Positions 1 to 9,851 of a DNA stretch of 64,000 nucleotides are shown here, in pieces; positions within the stretch are counted from its first letter, which is position 1, and each line of letters begins with the position of its first letter. This stretch comes from Nakamurella lactea DSM 19367 (GTDB lineage: Bacteria > Actinomycetota > Actinomycetes > Mycobacteriales > Nakamurellaceae), in NCBI RefSeq assembly GCF_000426645.1, contig NZ_AUFT01000008.1, positions 186,001 through 250,000 on the forward strand, read 5' to 3'. Made by a program: the position numbers and the translations under genes. The notes beneath the pieces were generated by a model. It worked only from the letters and a program-made list of their open reading frames with translations. It made no database searches and had not been told where the DNA came from.

Positions 1-2
1 CC

Positions 3-1313
3 CTTTCGGACTGGTCGGACGCGGGCGGGCACGACTTCGAGACCCTGTGGGACGTCTGCACCGTCGCGGCCATCGGTGTGCCCTTCGACCGGGCGCAGTA
101 CCGCAGCGTCACCTCGTTGTCCGGCGGCGAACAGAAGCGGCTGGTGCTGCAGGCCCTGCTCCGCGGACCGGACGAGGTGTTGTTACTGGACGAACCGGAC
201 AACTATCTGGACGTGCCGGCGAAGCGGGAGCTGGAGGAGACCCTGCTGGCGTCGCCGAAGACGATCCTGTTCATCAGCCACGACCGGGAACTGCTGGACC
301 GGGTGGCCACCAGGATCGCCACCCTCGAGCCGGGTGCCGCCGGCAGCACCCTGTGGGTGCACGCCGGCCACTTCGCGACCTATCACCAGGCCCGCGCCGA
401 CCGGTTCGCCCGGCTCGAAGAGATGCGTAAACGGTGGGACGAGGAACACGCGAAGCTGCGCGCCCTGGTGCTGATGTACAAGCAGAAAGCCGCCTACAAC
501 TCGGATATGGCCTCTCGTTACCACTCGGCGCAGACCAGGATGGCGCGCTTCGAGGCGGCCGGGCCGCCGGAGGAGCAGCCCTTCCAGCAGCACGTCAAGA
601 TGCGGTTGGTCGGCGGCCGGACGGCGAAGAGAGCCGTTGTCTGCCAACAACTCGAGCTCACCAGCCTGATGCAACCGTTCGATCTGGAGGTGTTCTTCGG
701 CGAGCGGGTGACGGTGCTGGGCAGTAACGGGTCCGGTAAGTCGCACTTCCTGCGATTGCTCGCGGCCGGCGGCACGGACCCGGAGGCGGAACACGAACCG
801 GTGGGCGACATCCGACCGGATCCGGTGGCCTGCACCGGATCTGCCAAGCTCGGGTCCCGGGTGCGGCCCGGCTGGTTCGCCCAGACCCATCAGCATCCGA
901 GCCTGCAGGGCCGGACGTTGCTGGAGATCCTGCACCGCGGTGACGAGCACCGTCGCGGCCGGCCGCGGGAGGAGGCGGCCAGGGCGCTGGACCGCTACGA
1001 GCTGGCCAGGGCGAGCGAGCAGACCTTCGACTCGCTGTCCGGCGGACAGCAGGCCCGCTTCCAGATCCTGCTGCTGGAGCTGTCCGGGGCGACCATGTTG
1101 CTGCTCGACGAGCCGACGGACAACCTCGACCTGCACTCGGCCGAGGCGCTGGAGGCGGCCCTCGACGCGTTCGAGGGCACCGTGCTGGCGGTGACGCACG
1201 ACCGTTGGTTCGCCCGCGGATTCGACCGGCACCTGGTGTTCGGCAGCGACGGTCGGGTGTTCGAGTCCGACGAGCCGGTGTGGGACGAGAAGCGGGTGCG
1301 ACGCGACAGGTGA
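3..1313 (+). CDS. ABC-F family ATPase (5' end outside window)
   Basis: The frame is open from the window edge, so the N-terminal nucleotide-binding site is missing. Seen: the first ABC signature LSGGEQKRL followed by a Walker B LLLDEPDNYLD; a charged helical linker; a second Walker A GSNGSGKS; a second signature LSGGQQARF with Walker B LLLDEPTDNLDL and switch His in VTHDRWF. Two soluble ABC domains with no membrane segments are the hallmark of ABC-F proteins, which act on the ribosome as translation factors or antibiotic-protection proteins. The specific subfamily cannot be read without the N-terminus. It ends 135 bases before sthA on the same strand. Confidence 0.88.
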   Translation, partial: LSDWSDAGGHDFETLWDVCTVAAIGVPFDRAQYRSVTSLSGGEQKRLVLQALLRGPDEVLLLDEPDNYLDVPAKRELEETLLASPKTILFISHDRELLDRVATRIATLEPGAAGSTLWVHAGHFATYHQARADRFARLEEMRKRWDEEHAKLRALVLMYKQKAAYNSDMASRYHSAQTRMARFEAAGPPEEQPFQQHVKMRLVGGRTAKRAVVCQQLELTSLMQPFDLEVFFGERVTVLGSNGSGKSHFLRLLAAGGTDPEAEHEPVGDIRPDPVACTGSAKLGSRVRPGWFAQTHQHPSLQGRTLLEILHRGDEHRRGRPREEAARALDRYELARASEQTFDSLSGGQQARFQILLLELSGATMLLLDEPTDNLDLHSAEALEAALDAFEGTVLAVTHDRWFARGFDRHLVFGSDGRVFESDEPVWDEKRVRRDR

Positions 1314-1448
1314 CGGTCGGCGGTGGTCCGCGAACCGGCACGTCACCCGCGCGGACCCCACCTCCGCAGCGGTCGGGCCTCGGGGCCTCCGCGAATTTCC
1401 CCGGTCGGGGCGTCCCACGGTGGGCGAAGTTCGGCCACACTGGCACCC

Positions 1449-2882
1449 GTGGAGACCTATGACTTGCTGGTGATCGGTTCCGGACCCGCCGGGCAGAAGG
1501 CGGCCATCGCGGCGGCGAAGCTGGGCAAGCGCGCAGCGGTGATCGAACGACGGGACATGATCGGCGGTGTCTGCATCAACACCGGGACCATTCCGTCCAA
1601 GACGATGCGCGAGGCGGTGCTGTACCTGACCGGGATGACGCAGCGCGAGCTGTACGGCCAGTCGTACCGGCTCAAGGACGAAATCACCGTCAGCGATCTG
1701 TCCGCACGGACCAGGCACGTGGTCGACCGGGAGATCGACGTCATCCGGAATCAGTTGTCCCGCAACCGGGTTGCCCTGCTGCCGGGGATCGCCAGGTTCA
1801 TCTCGCCACACGAGCTGCGGATCGACGACGGCACCGGCGACGACCACCAGGTGTCCGCGGAGAAAATCGTCATCGCGGTCGGTACCAAGCCGGCCCGGCC
1901 GGCCAGCGTCGCCTTCGACGGGTCGACCATCGTGGATTCCGACCAGATCCTGGACATGGATCGGGTGCCGAACTCGATGGTGGTGGTCGGCGCCGGGGTG
2001 ATCGGGATCGAATACGCGTCGATGTTCGCCGCGCTGGGCACCAAGGTGACGGTGGTGGAGAAGCGGCCGGCGATGCTGGACTTCTGCGACCGGGAGATCG
2101 TCGAGGCGCTGCAGTACCGGCTGCGCGACCTGGCCGTCACCTTCCGGTTCGGCGAGACCGTCAAGATCGTGGAGAAGCACGAATCCGGGACACTGACGAT
2201 TCTCGAGTCCGGCAAACGGATCCCGGCCGACACGGTGCTGTACTCAGCCGGCCGGCAAGGGGTGACGGACGCGCTCGACATCGAGGCCGCCGGAGTGTCG
2301 GCGAGCGACCGTGGCCGGATCGACGTCGACGAGAGCTTCCGCACCAGCGCCCAGCACATCTATGCCGTCGGCGATGTGATCGGCTTCCCGGCACTGGCCG
2401 CGACCTCGATGGAGCAGGGCCGCCGGGCGGCCTACCACGCGTTCGGGGAGCCGATCGGCACCGCGAACGTCGACGTCCAGCCGATCGGGATCTACACCAT
2501 CCCGGAGATCAGCTACGTCGGACGCAGCGAAGACGACCTGACGTCGGAGAACGTGCCGTTCGAGGTCGGCGTGGCCCGTTATCGCGAACTTGCTCGCGGC
2601 GCCATCCTCGGCGACTCGTACGGCATGCTCAAGCTGCTGGTGCACGCCGAGAACCGGAAACTGTTGGGGGTGCACGTGTTCGGCACCAACGCCACCGAGC
2701 TGGTGCACATCGGGCAGACGGTGATGGGCCTGGACGGCACCGTCGACTACCTGGTCGACGCGGTGTTCAACTATCCGACGCTGGCCGAGTCGTACAAGGT
2801 GGCGGCGCTGGATGCGGCGAACAAGATGCGGGCGATCGCCAGGGTGACCGGCGATGTCGAGGTGACCGAGCTACCGGAGTAG
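1449..2882 (+). CDS. sthA: Si-specific NAD(P)+ transhydrogenase (soluble)
   Basis: 477-residue flavoprotein of the pyridine nucleotide-disulfide oxidoreductase family. Seen: N-terminal FAD motif GSGPAG, the active-site region [13 protein letters not shown], a central NAD(P) motif [17 protein letters not shown], and an FAD motif around YAVGDV. The usual CxxxxC redox pair is reduced to one Cys (the second is Thr), which is the SthA pattern and argues against lipoamide dehydrogenase. Known role: cytosolic hydride transfer between NADPH and NAD. The GTG at 1449 is chosen because [15 protein letters not shown] is the conserved N-terminus; longer readings add non-conserved residues. A CACACT hexamer just upstream suggests a leaderless transcript. 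Confidence 0.92.
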   Translation: METYDLLVIGSGPAGQKAAIAAAKLGKRAAVIERRDMIGGVCINTGTIPSKTMREAVLYLTGMTQRELYGQSYRLKDEITVSDLSARTRHVVDREIDVIRNQLSRNRVALLPGIARFISPHELRIDDGTGDDHQVSAEKIVIAVGTKPARPASVAFDGSTIVDSDQILDMDRVPNSMVVVGAGVIGIEYASMFAALGTKVTVVEKRPAMLDFCDREIVEALQYRLRDLAVTFRFGETVKIVEKHESGTLTILESGKRIPADTVLYSAGRQGVTDALDIEAAGVSASDRGRIDVDESFRTSAQHIYAVGDVIGFPALAATSMEQGRRAAYHAFGEPIGTANVDVQPIGIYTIPEISYVGRSEDDLTSENVPFEVGVARYRELARGAILGDSYGMLKLLVHAENRKLLGVHVFGTNATELVHIGQTVMGLDGTVDYLVDAVFNYPTLAESYKVAALDAANKMRAIARVTGDVEVTELPE

Positions 2883-2901
2883 CGCGCAACAACTCCGCTC
2901 G

Positions 2902-2919
2902 GCTCCCGACTCCGGGAGC
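2902..2919. terminator. Hairpin between convergent genes
   Basis: A perfect 7-bp stem (GCTCCCG / CGGGAGC) with a 4-base loop lies between the stop of sthA and the stop of the convergent membrane-protein gene. There is no U tract, which is common in high-GC actinobacteria. A bidirectional terminator is an inference. Confidence 0.45.
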
Positions 2920-2938
2920 TGCTCAGGCCGACGGCCCG

Positions 2939-3241
2939 TCAGAGATCCTTGTTGGCCTGACCGAGCTGCTTGACCGAGAACGAGCCGGCCCCGCCGGCCA
3001 GGATGATGCCGATGATGTCGGGCGCGATGCCGCCGAGGGTCAGCAGGAAGCCCAGGGCAGCAATGCCGGTGGCGCCGAGCGCGACCGGCATCCGCTTCTT
3101 GACCCGGACGATGGTGGCGTCGCCGCCCGCCCGTTTCTGCGCGACCCGGTCCAGCTGCCACAGGTAGCCGGTGTAGCCGAGGGTGGCCAGCAGTCCGACC
3201 AAGGTGACGAAAAAGGCGATGATGCCGATAGCGGTTTCCAC
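2939..3241 (-). CDS. Small two-helix membrane protein, unknown function
   Basis: 100 residues. The N-terminal half is one hydrophobic helix (METAIGIIAFFVTLVGLLAT), followed by a basic loop (RVAQKRAGG...RVKKR) and a second hydrophobic stretch rich in Gly, Leu and Ile. The GTG start is preceded by an AACGAGGAGG ribosome-binding site, so the long upstream extension of this frame is rejected. I do not recognise the family. It stands alone, convergent with sthA and divergent from the sugar porter. Confidence 0.7.
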   Translation of the reverse strand: METAIGIIAFFVTLVGLLATLGYTGYLWQLDRVAQKRAGGDATIVRVKKRMPVALGATGIAALGFLLTLGGIAPDIIGIILAGGAGSFSVKQLGQANKDL

Positions 3242-3412
3242 TGCAGGTCCTCCTCGTTGCTGCCGCCGGTTCCGGGGCCGACCACCAGCGTGCCCTAGAA
3301 GAGCGATCGGCGTCGGCAAATAGTTCCGCGCGCGCCGTCGCCCCGAAGGGTGCAGGCTGACGTCGTCCGGCACGTCGGGTCGCCGGGCGCCGGCCGGGAG
3401 GCGGTACGCCAG

Positions 3413-4885
3413 ATGAGCGAGCACGGAACGTTCGACAGTTCGGAGTCGATCTACGGCGACGACCCCGACACGTCCAGTGGCAGCAGCGCGATCCGGATCG
3501 CCTCGGTGGCCGCGTTGGGCGGTTTCCTGTTCGGCTACGACAGCGCGGTGATCAACGGCGCGGTGTCGGCGATCGGCGACCAGTTCCAGGTGACGTCGGG
3601 GGTGCTGGGGTTCGCGGTGGCGTCAGCCCTGTTGGGAGCCGCGGCCGGGGCGCTGACCGCCGGCCGGGTCGCCGACAAGCTCGGCCGGCTTTCGGTGATG
3701 AAGATCGCCGCCGTGCTGTTCGCGATCAGCGCCATCGGTGCCGGGCTGGCGCCGAACCTGTGGCTGCTGATCGTCTTCCGGATCATCGGCGGGCTCGGCG
3801 TCGGCTTCGCCTCGGTGATCGCGCCGGCCTATATCGCCGAGATCGCCCCGGCCAGGATCCGCGGCCGGCTCGGGTCACTGCAGCAGTTGGCCATCGTCAC
3901 CGGCATCTTCGTCTCGCTGCTGGTCGACTTCCTGCTGGCGAAGATCGCCGGCAACTCCCGCGCCGACCTGTGGCTGGGGCTCGAGGCCTGGCGCTGGATG
4001 TTCCTGATGATGCTGATCCCGGCCGTCGTCTACGGGCTGTTCGCCCTGACCATCCCGGAATCGCCGCGCTACCTGGTCGCCACCCACCGCATCCCGGAGG
4101 CCAGGCGGGTGCTGCGCACCCTGCTCGGTGAGGCCAATCTGGACGTCACCCTCGACCGGATCCAGCGCACCCTGGAGAAGGACAAGCCGCCGTCCTGGCG
4201 TGACCTGCGCAAACCCACCGGCGGGCTGTTCCCGATCGTCTGGGTCGGCCTGGCGCTGTCGGTGTTCCAGCAGTTCGTCGGGATCAACGTGATCTTCTAC
4301 TACTCGAACGTGCTGTGGGAGGCCGTCGGCTTCGACGAGTCCGACTCGTTCGTGATCACCGTGATCACCTCGGTGGTGAACATCCTGGTGACGCTGGTGG
4401 CCATCGCCAGCATCGACAGATTCGGCCGGAAACCCCTGCTGGTGATCGGTTCCGTCGGGATGACGGTGACGCTGGCGACGATGGCCATCGTGTTCGGCAC
4501 CGCATCGACCGGGCCGGACGGCACGCCGGTACTGGACGGTGCCGCCGGCCCGATCGCGCTGATCGCGGCCAACCTGTTCGTGGTCGCCTTCGGGATGAGC
4601 TGGGGTCCGGTGGTCTGGGTTCTGCTCGGGGAGAGCTTCCCGAACCGGATCAGGGCCGCGGCCCTGTCGTTCGCGGCCGCCGGCCAGTGGGTGGCGAACT
4701 GGCTGGTGACGGTGAGTTTCCCGGCGCTGAAGGACCTTTCGCTCGGATTCGCCTATGGCATGTATGCGGTCTTCGCGTTCCTGTCGTTCTTCTTCGTCAT
4801 CCGTTGGGTGCGCGAGACCAAGGGCGCCGAGCTCGAGGACATGACCGAGGAGGCCCACCACCGCAAGGCCAAGAAGCAGGTCTGA
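3413..4885 (+). CDS. MFS sugar porter family transporter
   Basis: 490 residues, the usual length for sugar porters (XylE/GlcP/GalP type), about 12 membrane helices. Seen family motifs: a FLFGYDSAVINGA start of TM1, GRVADKLGR after TM2, PESPRYLV at the end of TM6, IDRFGRKP after TM8, and a C-terminal RETKG. Known role: proton-coupled or facilitated uptake of hexoses, pentoses or polyols; the substrate cannot be read from sequence. It converges on ino1, so myo-inositol is one possible substrate, but this rests only on position. The ATG at 3413 places a hydrophilic tail of about 30 residues before TM1. Confidence 0.9.
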   Translation: MSEHGTFDSSESIYGDDPDTSSGSSAIRIASVAALGGFLFGYDSAVINGAVSAIGDQFQVTSGVLGFAVASALLGAAAGALTAGRVADKLGRLSVMKIAAVLFAISAIGAGLAPNLWLLIVFRIIGGLGVGFASVIAPAYIAEIAPARIRGRLGSLQQLAIVTGIFVSLLVDFLLAKIAGNSRADLWLGLEAWRWMFLMMLIPAVVYGLFALTIPESPRYLVATHRIPEARRVLRTLLGEANLDVTLDRIQRTLEKDKPPSWRDLRKPTGGLFPIVWVGLALSVFQQFVGINVIFYYSNVLWEAVGFDESDSFVITVITSVVNILVTLVAIASIDRFGRKPLLVIGSVGMTVTLATMAIVFGTASTGPDGTPVLDGAAGPIALIAANLFVVAFGMSWGPVVWVLLGESFPNRIRAAALSFAAAGQWVANWLVTVSFPALKDLSLGFAYGMYAVFAFLSFFFVIRWVRETKGAELEDMTEEAHHRKAKKQV

Positions 4886-4901
4886 CGGGTCATCCCCGTC
4901 T

Positions 4902-4919
4902 TCGAGGTACGAACCTCGA
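4902..4919. terminator. Hairpin between convergent sugar porter and ino1
   Basis: A perfect 7-bp inverted repeat (TCGAGGT / ACCTCGA, 4-base loop) lies in the 97-base gap between two convergent genes. It probably terminates both transcripts; no U tract is visible. Confidence 0.45.
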
Positions 4920-4982
4920 CTTCTGTGCACCACCAGCGGGTGACGAAGGCGAAATTGGTCCCCCGAGGACGGGCTGGTCGGT

Positions 4983-6059
4983 CTACTCGCCGCGGATGAA
5001 GGCCTCGACGGCGTCGCGGGCGACGTCGTCGCCGTACTGCTCCGGCGGGCTCTTCATGAAGTACGACGACGCCGACAGGATCGGGCCGCCAACGCCGCGG
5101 TCCAACGCGATCTTCGCGGCGCGCACCGCGTCGATGATGACGCCGGCCGAGTTCGGCGAGTCCCAGACCTCGAGCTTGTACTCCATGTTCAGCGGCACGT
5201 CGCCGAAGGCGCGACCCTCGAGCCGGACATAGGCCCACTTGCGGTCGTCCAACCATGACACGTAGTCGCTCGGGCCGATGTGCACGTTGCCGGCGCCGAT
5301 GTCGTGCTGCAGCTGCGAAGTGACCGACTGGGTCTTGGAGATCTTCTTCGACTCCAGCCGGTCCCGCTCCAGCATGTTCATGAAGTCCATGTTGCCGCCG
5401 ACGTTCAGCTGCATGGTGCGGTCCAGGATCACCCCGCGGTCCTCGAACAGCTTGGCCAGCACCCGGTGCGTGATGGTCGCGCCGACCTGGCTCTTGATGT
5501 CGTCACCGATGATCGGAACCCCTGCGGCCCTGAACTTCTCGGCCCACTCCGGGGTGCCGGCAATGAACACCGGCAGCGCGTTGACGAAGGCCACCCCGGC
5601 GTCGATCGCGCACTGCGCGTAGAACTTCGCCGCTGCCTCGCTGCCCACCGGCAGGTAGCAGACCAGCACGTCGGCCTGCGATTCCCTCAGTGCCGCCACG
5701 ACATCGACCGGTTCGGCGTCCGACTCGGTGATGGTCTGCTGGTAGTACTTGCCCAGCCCGTCAAGGGTGGTGCCGCGCTGCACGATGACGCCGGTCGGCG
5801 GCACCTCGGCGATCTTGATGGTGTTGTTCTCGCTGGCGGCGATCGCCTCGGACAGATCGAAACCGACCTTCTTGGCGTCGACGTCGAAGGCGGCGACGAA
5901 CTCCAGGTCGGAGACGTGATAGTCGCCGAACTGGACGTGCATCAGGCCGGGAACCCGGCCGCCCGGCTCTGCGTCGCGGTAGTACTCGACGCCCTGGACC
6001 AGGGATGACGCGCAGTTCCCGACGCCGATGATGGCGACGCGGATCGGATGAGTGCCCAT
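4983..6059 (-). CDS. ino1: Inositol-3-phosphate synthase
   Basis: 358 residues, the length of the actinobacterial enzyme. Seen: N-terminal NAD-binding [14 protein letters not shown], then [20 protein letters not shown] and a C-terminal [10 protein letters not shown] motif typical of mycobacterial Ino1. It converts glucose-6-phosphate to inositol-1-phosphate in the cytosol, the first step toward phosphatidylinositol, PI mannosides and mycothiol. It lies 68 bases downstream of a PadR-type regulator gene on the same strand, as in mycobacteria (Rv0047c-Rv0046c), so co-transcription and repression by that protein are likely. Confidence 0.95.
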   Translation of the reverse strand: MGTHPIRVAIIGVGNCASSLVQGVEYYRDAEPGGRVPGLMHVQFGDYHVSDLEFVAAFDVDAKKVGFDLSEAIAASENNTIKIAEVPPTGVIVQRGTTLDGLGKYYQQTITESDAEPVDVVAALRESQADVLVCYLPVGSEAAAKFYAQCAIDAGVAFVNALPVFIAGTPEWAEKFRAAGVPIIGDDIKSQVGATITHRVLAKLFEDRGVILDRTMQLNVGGNMDFMNMLERDRLESKKISKTQSVTSQLQHDIGAGNVHIGPSDYVSWLDDRKWAYVRLEGRAFGDVPLNMEYKLEVWDSPNSAGVIIDAVRAAKIALDRGVGGPILSASSYFMKSPPEQYGDDVARDAVEAFIRGE

Positions 6060-6127
6060 GGTGAATTCCTGTTCTGCTGATAGCGGTGGGGGATCAGATA
6101 TGTGTCAGGACAACAACGATGACGTGG

Positions 6128-6769
6128 TCAAGAGGGTCTGCGGTCGGCACCTCCCCGGCGGCGGGCCGGCTTCGCGCCGGATGGATCCGGCGCCGTTGCC
6201 GGGCCGGGATCGCCGAGTTGCTGCTCGGTGGCGATCAGTTCGTTGAGCCACCGCACCTCGCGTTCGGTGGCTTCAAGGCCGAGTTGTTGCAGCTGCTCGG
6301 TGTACCCGTCCATCCGGTCGGCGGCCCTGGCGATCGCCGATCGCTGCCCCTCGCGTCGCTCCTCGACCCGGCGCCGGCGGCCCTCCAGGATCCGGATCCG
6401 CGCTTCGGGCTTGGTCCGGCCGAAGAACGCCAGGTGGATGCCGAAGCCGTCGTCGGACCACGACTGCGGTCCGGAATCGGCGAGCAGGTCGGCCAGCCGT
6501 TCCTTGCCCGTCGCGGTGATGGTGTAGACCACCCGGGACCTCTTGGACGACAGCGGCACGGCATCGACATCTTCGGCCGGCGACTCCTCGGCGATGTGAC
6601 CGGCTGCGAGCAGCCGCTTCAACGACGGGTACAGCGAGCCGAACGAGAAAGCACGCAGGGTGCCGAGGCTGCTGGACAGCCGTTTGCGCAGCTCGTAGCC
6701 GTGCATCGACGATTCGGCCAGAGACCCGAGGACAGCCAGCTCCAGCACCGACGATCCGCCGCTGCCCAT
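6128..6769 (-). CDS. PadR family transcriptional regulator
   Basis: 213 residues. The N-terminal winged helix shows the PadR pattern: LELAVLGSLAESSMHGYELRK, then a loop and FSFGSLYPSLKRL, then YTITATGKERL. The C-terminal half is a helical dimerisation region (PadR_C / Vir type) with heptad-like EGRRRRVEERREG. The gene sits directly upstream of ino1 on the same strand, the conserved mycobacterial arrangement, so control of inositol synthesis is the likely role. The start ATG has GGAGG eight bases before it. Confidence 0.9.
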   Translation of the reverse strand: MGSGGSSVLELAVLGSLAESSMHGYELRKRLSSSLGTLRAFSFGSLYPSLKRLLAAGHIAEESPAEDVDAVPLSSKRSRVVYTITATGKERLADLLADSGPQSWSDDGFGIHLAFFGRTKPEARIRILEGRRRRVEERREGQRSAIARAADRMDGYTEQLQQLGLEATEREVRWLNELIATEQQLGDPGPATAPDPSGAKPARRRGGADRRPS

Positions 6770-6922
6770 CCGGCCTCCTGATCGCTACCCGTCCCAGACG
6801 AACGTCGACCGATCGTCGACGAGGTCATCCGCTATATCGGCACGATACATCGACGACGGGTCCAGCGACCGGCGGCCTGAGCAGACCCCCGGTCCTCCGG
6901 CCCGAGTGGCAGGATCGCGCAC

Positions 6923-7807
6923 ATGTGGCCCGGACTGGCCGGCGCGCTGCTGGCAGCGCTCTGTTACGGCGCTGCATCCGTCTTGCAGGCGGTCGGGGTC
7001 CGGCGGTTCGCGGAATCACCCGCCGGGTCACCGTTGCGGGTCCGGCTCCGACGAGCGAACGCCTACGCCGTCGGCCTGGCGCTGGACGGGGTGGGGTTCC
7101 TGGCGTCGTTGTCGGCGCTGCGCACCCTGCCGCTGTTTCTGGTGCAGTCCGCGATTGCCGCCAGTATCGCGGTGACGGCAGTGCTCGCCGTGGTCTTCCT
7201 CGATACCCACCTGCGCCGGTCCGAGGTGCTCGCGCTGGCCGCGGTGGGGGCCGGCCTGGTCGCGCTCGCCGTCAGCGGATCCAGCGGTCCGTCCGTGATC
7301 CTGTCGGACACCGCCTCGCTGATCCTGCTGCTGGCCATCGTGCCGACCGGACTCCTTGCGCTGACGGCTGTTCGCCGTCCGTTCGGCCGCCGGAACGCGG
7401 CCGGTAACGGCCGCCGGGCCGGGCGGCGGCGGGCGGTAGTCCTCGCGATCGCCGCCGGAGTCGGCTTCGGCGGGGTCGGCATCGCCGCCCGGGTGGTGGT
7501 GATCCCCGATCCGTGGTGGCGGCTTCTCGGTGATCCGGTGCCGTGGGCGCTGATCGGCTTCGCCGTGCTCTCGTCGGTGTGTTACGCGTTCGCCCTGGCC
7601 GCCGGGCGGGTCACCACGGTGGCAGCCATTTCGTTGGCGATCGAGACGGTGGTCCCGGCCGCCGTCGGTCTGCGCTGGCTGGGTGACGCGGTGCGCCCCG
7701 GGTTCACCGCGCTGGCGGTACTCGGCTTCCTGGCCACCCTCGGAGGGTGCCTGGCCCTGAGTCGCAGCGGCGAGCTGGTGACGCTCGAATCGTCCGGCGC
7801 CGGGTGA
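6923..7807 (+). CDS. EamA/DMT-like multispanning membrane protein
   Basis: 294 residues with about nine or ten hydrophobic segments and a basic central loop (PFGRRNAAGNGRRAGRRR) separating two repeats. The pattern matches the drug/metabolite transporter superfamily fold of two five-helix halves. The second half contains LAAGRVTTVAAISLAIETVVPA, similar to the EamA repeat. The substrate is unknown. Actinobacterial gene maps often show such a protein near ino1 and DUF5318. It is divergent from the PadR gene. Confidence 0.7.
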   Translation: MWPGLAGALLAALCYGAASVLQAVGVRRFAESPAGSPLRVRLRRANAYAVGLALDGVGFLASLSALRTLPLFLVQSAIAASIAVTAVLAVVFLDTHLRRSEVLALAAVGAGLVALAVSGSSGPSVILSDTASLILLLAIVPTGLLALTAVRRPFGRRNAAGNGRRAGRRRAVVLAIAAGVGFGGVGIAARVVVIPDPWWRLLGDPVPWALIGFAVLSSVCYAFALAAGRVTTVAAISLAIETVVPAAVGLRWLGDAVRPGFTALAVLGFLATLGGCLALSRSGELVTLESSGAG

Positions 7808-7903
7808 CCGCACCGTCGGCCGGGTCCGCCGCGATGGTGGTTGCGGGCGGCGCGGTCCGCGAGGTTTCGCTGCGCCGGGGGGCGCCCGCAACGGCATGAC
7901 GGG

Positions 7904-7909
7904 TAATCT
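7904..7909 (+). promoter_or_regulatory. Likely -10 hexamer of a leaderless promoter
   Basis: TAATCT ends seven bases before the GTG of the DUF5318 gene. In actinobacteria this spacing puts the transcription start at the first base of the start codon, so the mRNA would be leaderless. This is inference from spacing; no Shine-Dalgarno sequence is present. Confidence 0.5.
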
Positions 7910-7916
7910 TTGATGG

Positions 7917-8324
7917 GTGCGAACGCAGAGAGGGCTGGTCGACTACGCCTTGAAGCGCCGCGCCGTGCTCGCCGAGGTAATGGCCGGCCGCGCCGCCGTC
8001 GACGACGTCTGTGATGCCTCCCCGTACCTGGTGCGCGCAGCGAAGTTCCATGGCATCGTCACCGATCTGCCGTGCCCGGTCTGCCGCAAAGAACCGCTCA
8101 CCCACGTCTATTGGGTCTACGGCGACGAGATCAAGCACCTGGCCGGCTCCGCCCGCACGCCCACCGAGCTCGAACAGCTGGCCGGTTCCTATCGGGAATT
8201 CAGTGTGTACCAGGTCGAGGTCTGTCGGACCTGCTCGTGGAACCACCTGGTCGCCGCGTTCGTGATGGGCACCGACGGTGAGCAGCAGGAGCCCCGCCGG
8301 ACCCGTCGCCGCGCGGCGAAGTGA
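7917..8324 (+). CDS. DUF5318 family protein (Rv0049-like)
   Basis: 135 residues. Seen: LVDYALKRRAVLAEV near the N-terminus, DVCDASPYLVRAAKFHG, then a zinc-ribbon-like pair CPVC and CRTC separated by about 55 residues. The family is conserved next to ino1, ponA1 and the rpsF operon in actinobacteria. The biochemical role is not established as far as I know; the two CxxC knuckles suggest one structural zinc. The C-terminus is a basic tail (RRTRRRAAK). Confidence 0.88.
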   Translation: MRTQRGLVDYALKRRAVLAEVMAGRAAVDDVCDASPYLVRAAKFHGIVTDLPCPVCRKEPLTHVYWVYGDEIKHLAGSARTPTELEQLAGSYREFSVYQVEVCRTCSWNHLVAAFVMGTDGEQQEPRRTRRRAAK

Positions 8325-8333
8325 GCCGGCCGG

Positions 8334-9461
8334 CTACCGGGCCAGTATCTTCGCGAACCAGGCGAACCCCGCCCTGCTGTGGACCTTCCAGGCGACGGAC
8401 GAATGCCCGCCGGTCGCGGTGGTCAACACCTCCAGCTGATCCGTGGGCGGCACCTGCTGCTGGAAGCGGGCCAGCTGCTGCAGGTCTTCCCGGTTGTCCC
8501 TGGATGCCGACAGGAAGAATGCCAGCGACGGATGCCGGCGCCTGATCGTCATGATCGGGGCGTTCGCGTCGACCTCGCTCTGGTCGGTGAACAGCGGACC
8601 GGTGGTGTCGTCGACGATGGTGCGGAAGTAGCCGGACAACACCATCGCGCCGCCGTAAACCGTGGGATGACGCAACGCCAGGTTGGCGGCGCAGTACCCG
8701 CCCGTCGAATATCCACCGACGATCAGATCCTGCCTGGTGCGGCCGACCCGCAGGTGAGAACGGATGTACTGCGGCACATCGTGGGACAGGTAGGTGTCGG
8801 CCAGCGATCCCGGATGCACCTTGGGATCGGCGTTCACGCATTCGCTGTCCCGGCCGCGGATCGGGTTCTGCTGTGGCATCACGGCCACCACCGCCGGCAT
8901 CGCGCCGTCCGCGATCATGGTGTCGAGGGCGGACTGCAGGTTCAGGTATGCGGTCCACGACCGCTCGTTCCCCGGATATCCCGGCTGTAACTGCAGCAGC
9001 GGGAAACGCCTGGTGTCGTTCGCCTGATAGCTGCCGGGCAGATACACCTCAGCAGGCAGCGAGTAGCCCGTCGATGCCCCGCGAATCGTCACGGCTTCCA
9101 CCTTCGATCGGTGGGCGTCGGACTCGTCGACGGCCCGTTCCGCCGGGGTGGTCTGCCAGGTGTCGGCGGCCGACCGTACCGGGTCGACGCTGCGCCGGGC
9201 TGCGGTCTGCCGATCGACGATCACCTGCGGGTTCAGCCCGGCCGTCGACCCGACGATGCCGGGCCAGGTGGTGTAGTAGTCGCCGGATCTGTTGATCGCC
9301 ACGACGCCACTGGCGATCAGCAGGACCTGCACCGCCAGCAACGCACCGAACCGACCGATTCGCCGATGCCGGAAGCGGTTCCAGCGGACGATCGACAGCG
9401 CGATCAGCCCAGCCGTGGCGGCCAGTATGACGATCTGCAGGCTCAGTGAATTCGGCGTCAT
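8334..9461 (-). CDS. Membrane-anchored alpha/beta hydrolase (esterase D / mycolyltransferase-like family)
   Basis: 375 residues: two N-terminal hydrophobic helices (one QIVILAATAGLIALSIV), then an extracellular esterase domain of the PF00756 type. The nucleophile elbow is GGYSTGG, preceded by DVPQYIRSHL, and a late GGHSS supplies the likely catalytic His. The ATG at 9461 overlaps the stop of the upstream 78-residue gene by four bases, which fixes the start and indicates coupling. It is divergent from an MprF-like gene. In Corynebacterium an esterase of this kind is paired with an alanyl-diacylglycerol synthase, so hydrolysis or transfer of aminoacyl-lipids is a reasonable inference. Confidence 0.8.
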   Translation of the reverse strand: MTPNSLSLQIVILAATAGLIALSIVRWNRFRHRRIGRFGALLAVQVLLIASGVVAINRSGDYYTTWPGIVGSTAGLNPQVIVDRQTAARRSVDPVRSAADTWQTTPAERAVDESDAHRSKVEAVTIRGASTGYSLPAEVYLPGSYQANDTRRFPLLQLQPGYPGNERSWTAYLNLQSALDTMIADGAMPAVVAVMPQQNPIRGRDSECVNADPKVHPGSLADTYLSHDVPQYIRSHLRVGRTRQDLIVGGYSTGGYCAANLALRHPTVYGGAMVLSGYFRTIVDDTTGPLFTDQSEVDANAPIMTIRRRHPSLAFFLSASRDNREDLQQLARFQQQVPPTDQLEVLTTATGGHSSVAWKVHSRAGFAWFAKILAR

Positions 9462-9694
9462 CGAAGGTAACCCCAGACCTCGGGCCAGGTCTGGAACAGG
9501 CTGGTGATCAGGTTGATCCCGATGAACGCTCCGAGCGTCAAGAGCGCACACGACAGCAGCGGACCGGCGGCGCGCAGCAGCAGCCAGCCACCACGGCGGT
9601 CCCAGGCGAACGCCGTCACGCCGGTCAACGCCACGGCCGCGACGATCGCCACGCACATCAACCCGACGCTGGACGGCTGCAGGAACTGAGTCAC
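9458..9694 (-). CDS. Small membrane protein coupled to the esterase
   Basis: 78 residues with two clear membrane helices (SSVGLMCVAIVAAVALTGV and a second around LLSCALLTLGAFIGINLI), ending PEVWGYLR. Its stop codon overlaps the ATG of the esterase gene by four bases, so translation of the two is coupled. I do not recognise a named family; the N-terminal membrane part of related esterases may be split off here as a partner subunit. Confidence 0.7.
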   Translation of the reverse strand: MTQFLQPSSVGLMCVAIVAAVALTGVTAFAWDRRGGWLLLRAAGPLLSCALLTLGAFIGINLITSLFQTWPEVWGYLR

Positions 9695-9851
9695 GGCGTG
9701 CCCTTCCGTCGCCGTTCACCGGGTCAAATACACCGGCTTTTCACACCGGGCTGACATCGACAATGCCTACTTTCACGGTGAGACCTGTGAACCGCCTGAT
9801 GGTCTGTTGTGAGTCTTATCGGTGCCTCATCGAGTGGGAACGAGGGGTTGA

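Noticed and set aside
183-2180. 665-codon open frame on the minus strand
   Set aside because: It lies opposite ABC-F and sthA, has a Arg/His/Gly-rich composition typical of antisense frames in GC-rich DNA, and shows no motif.
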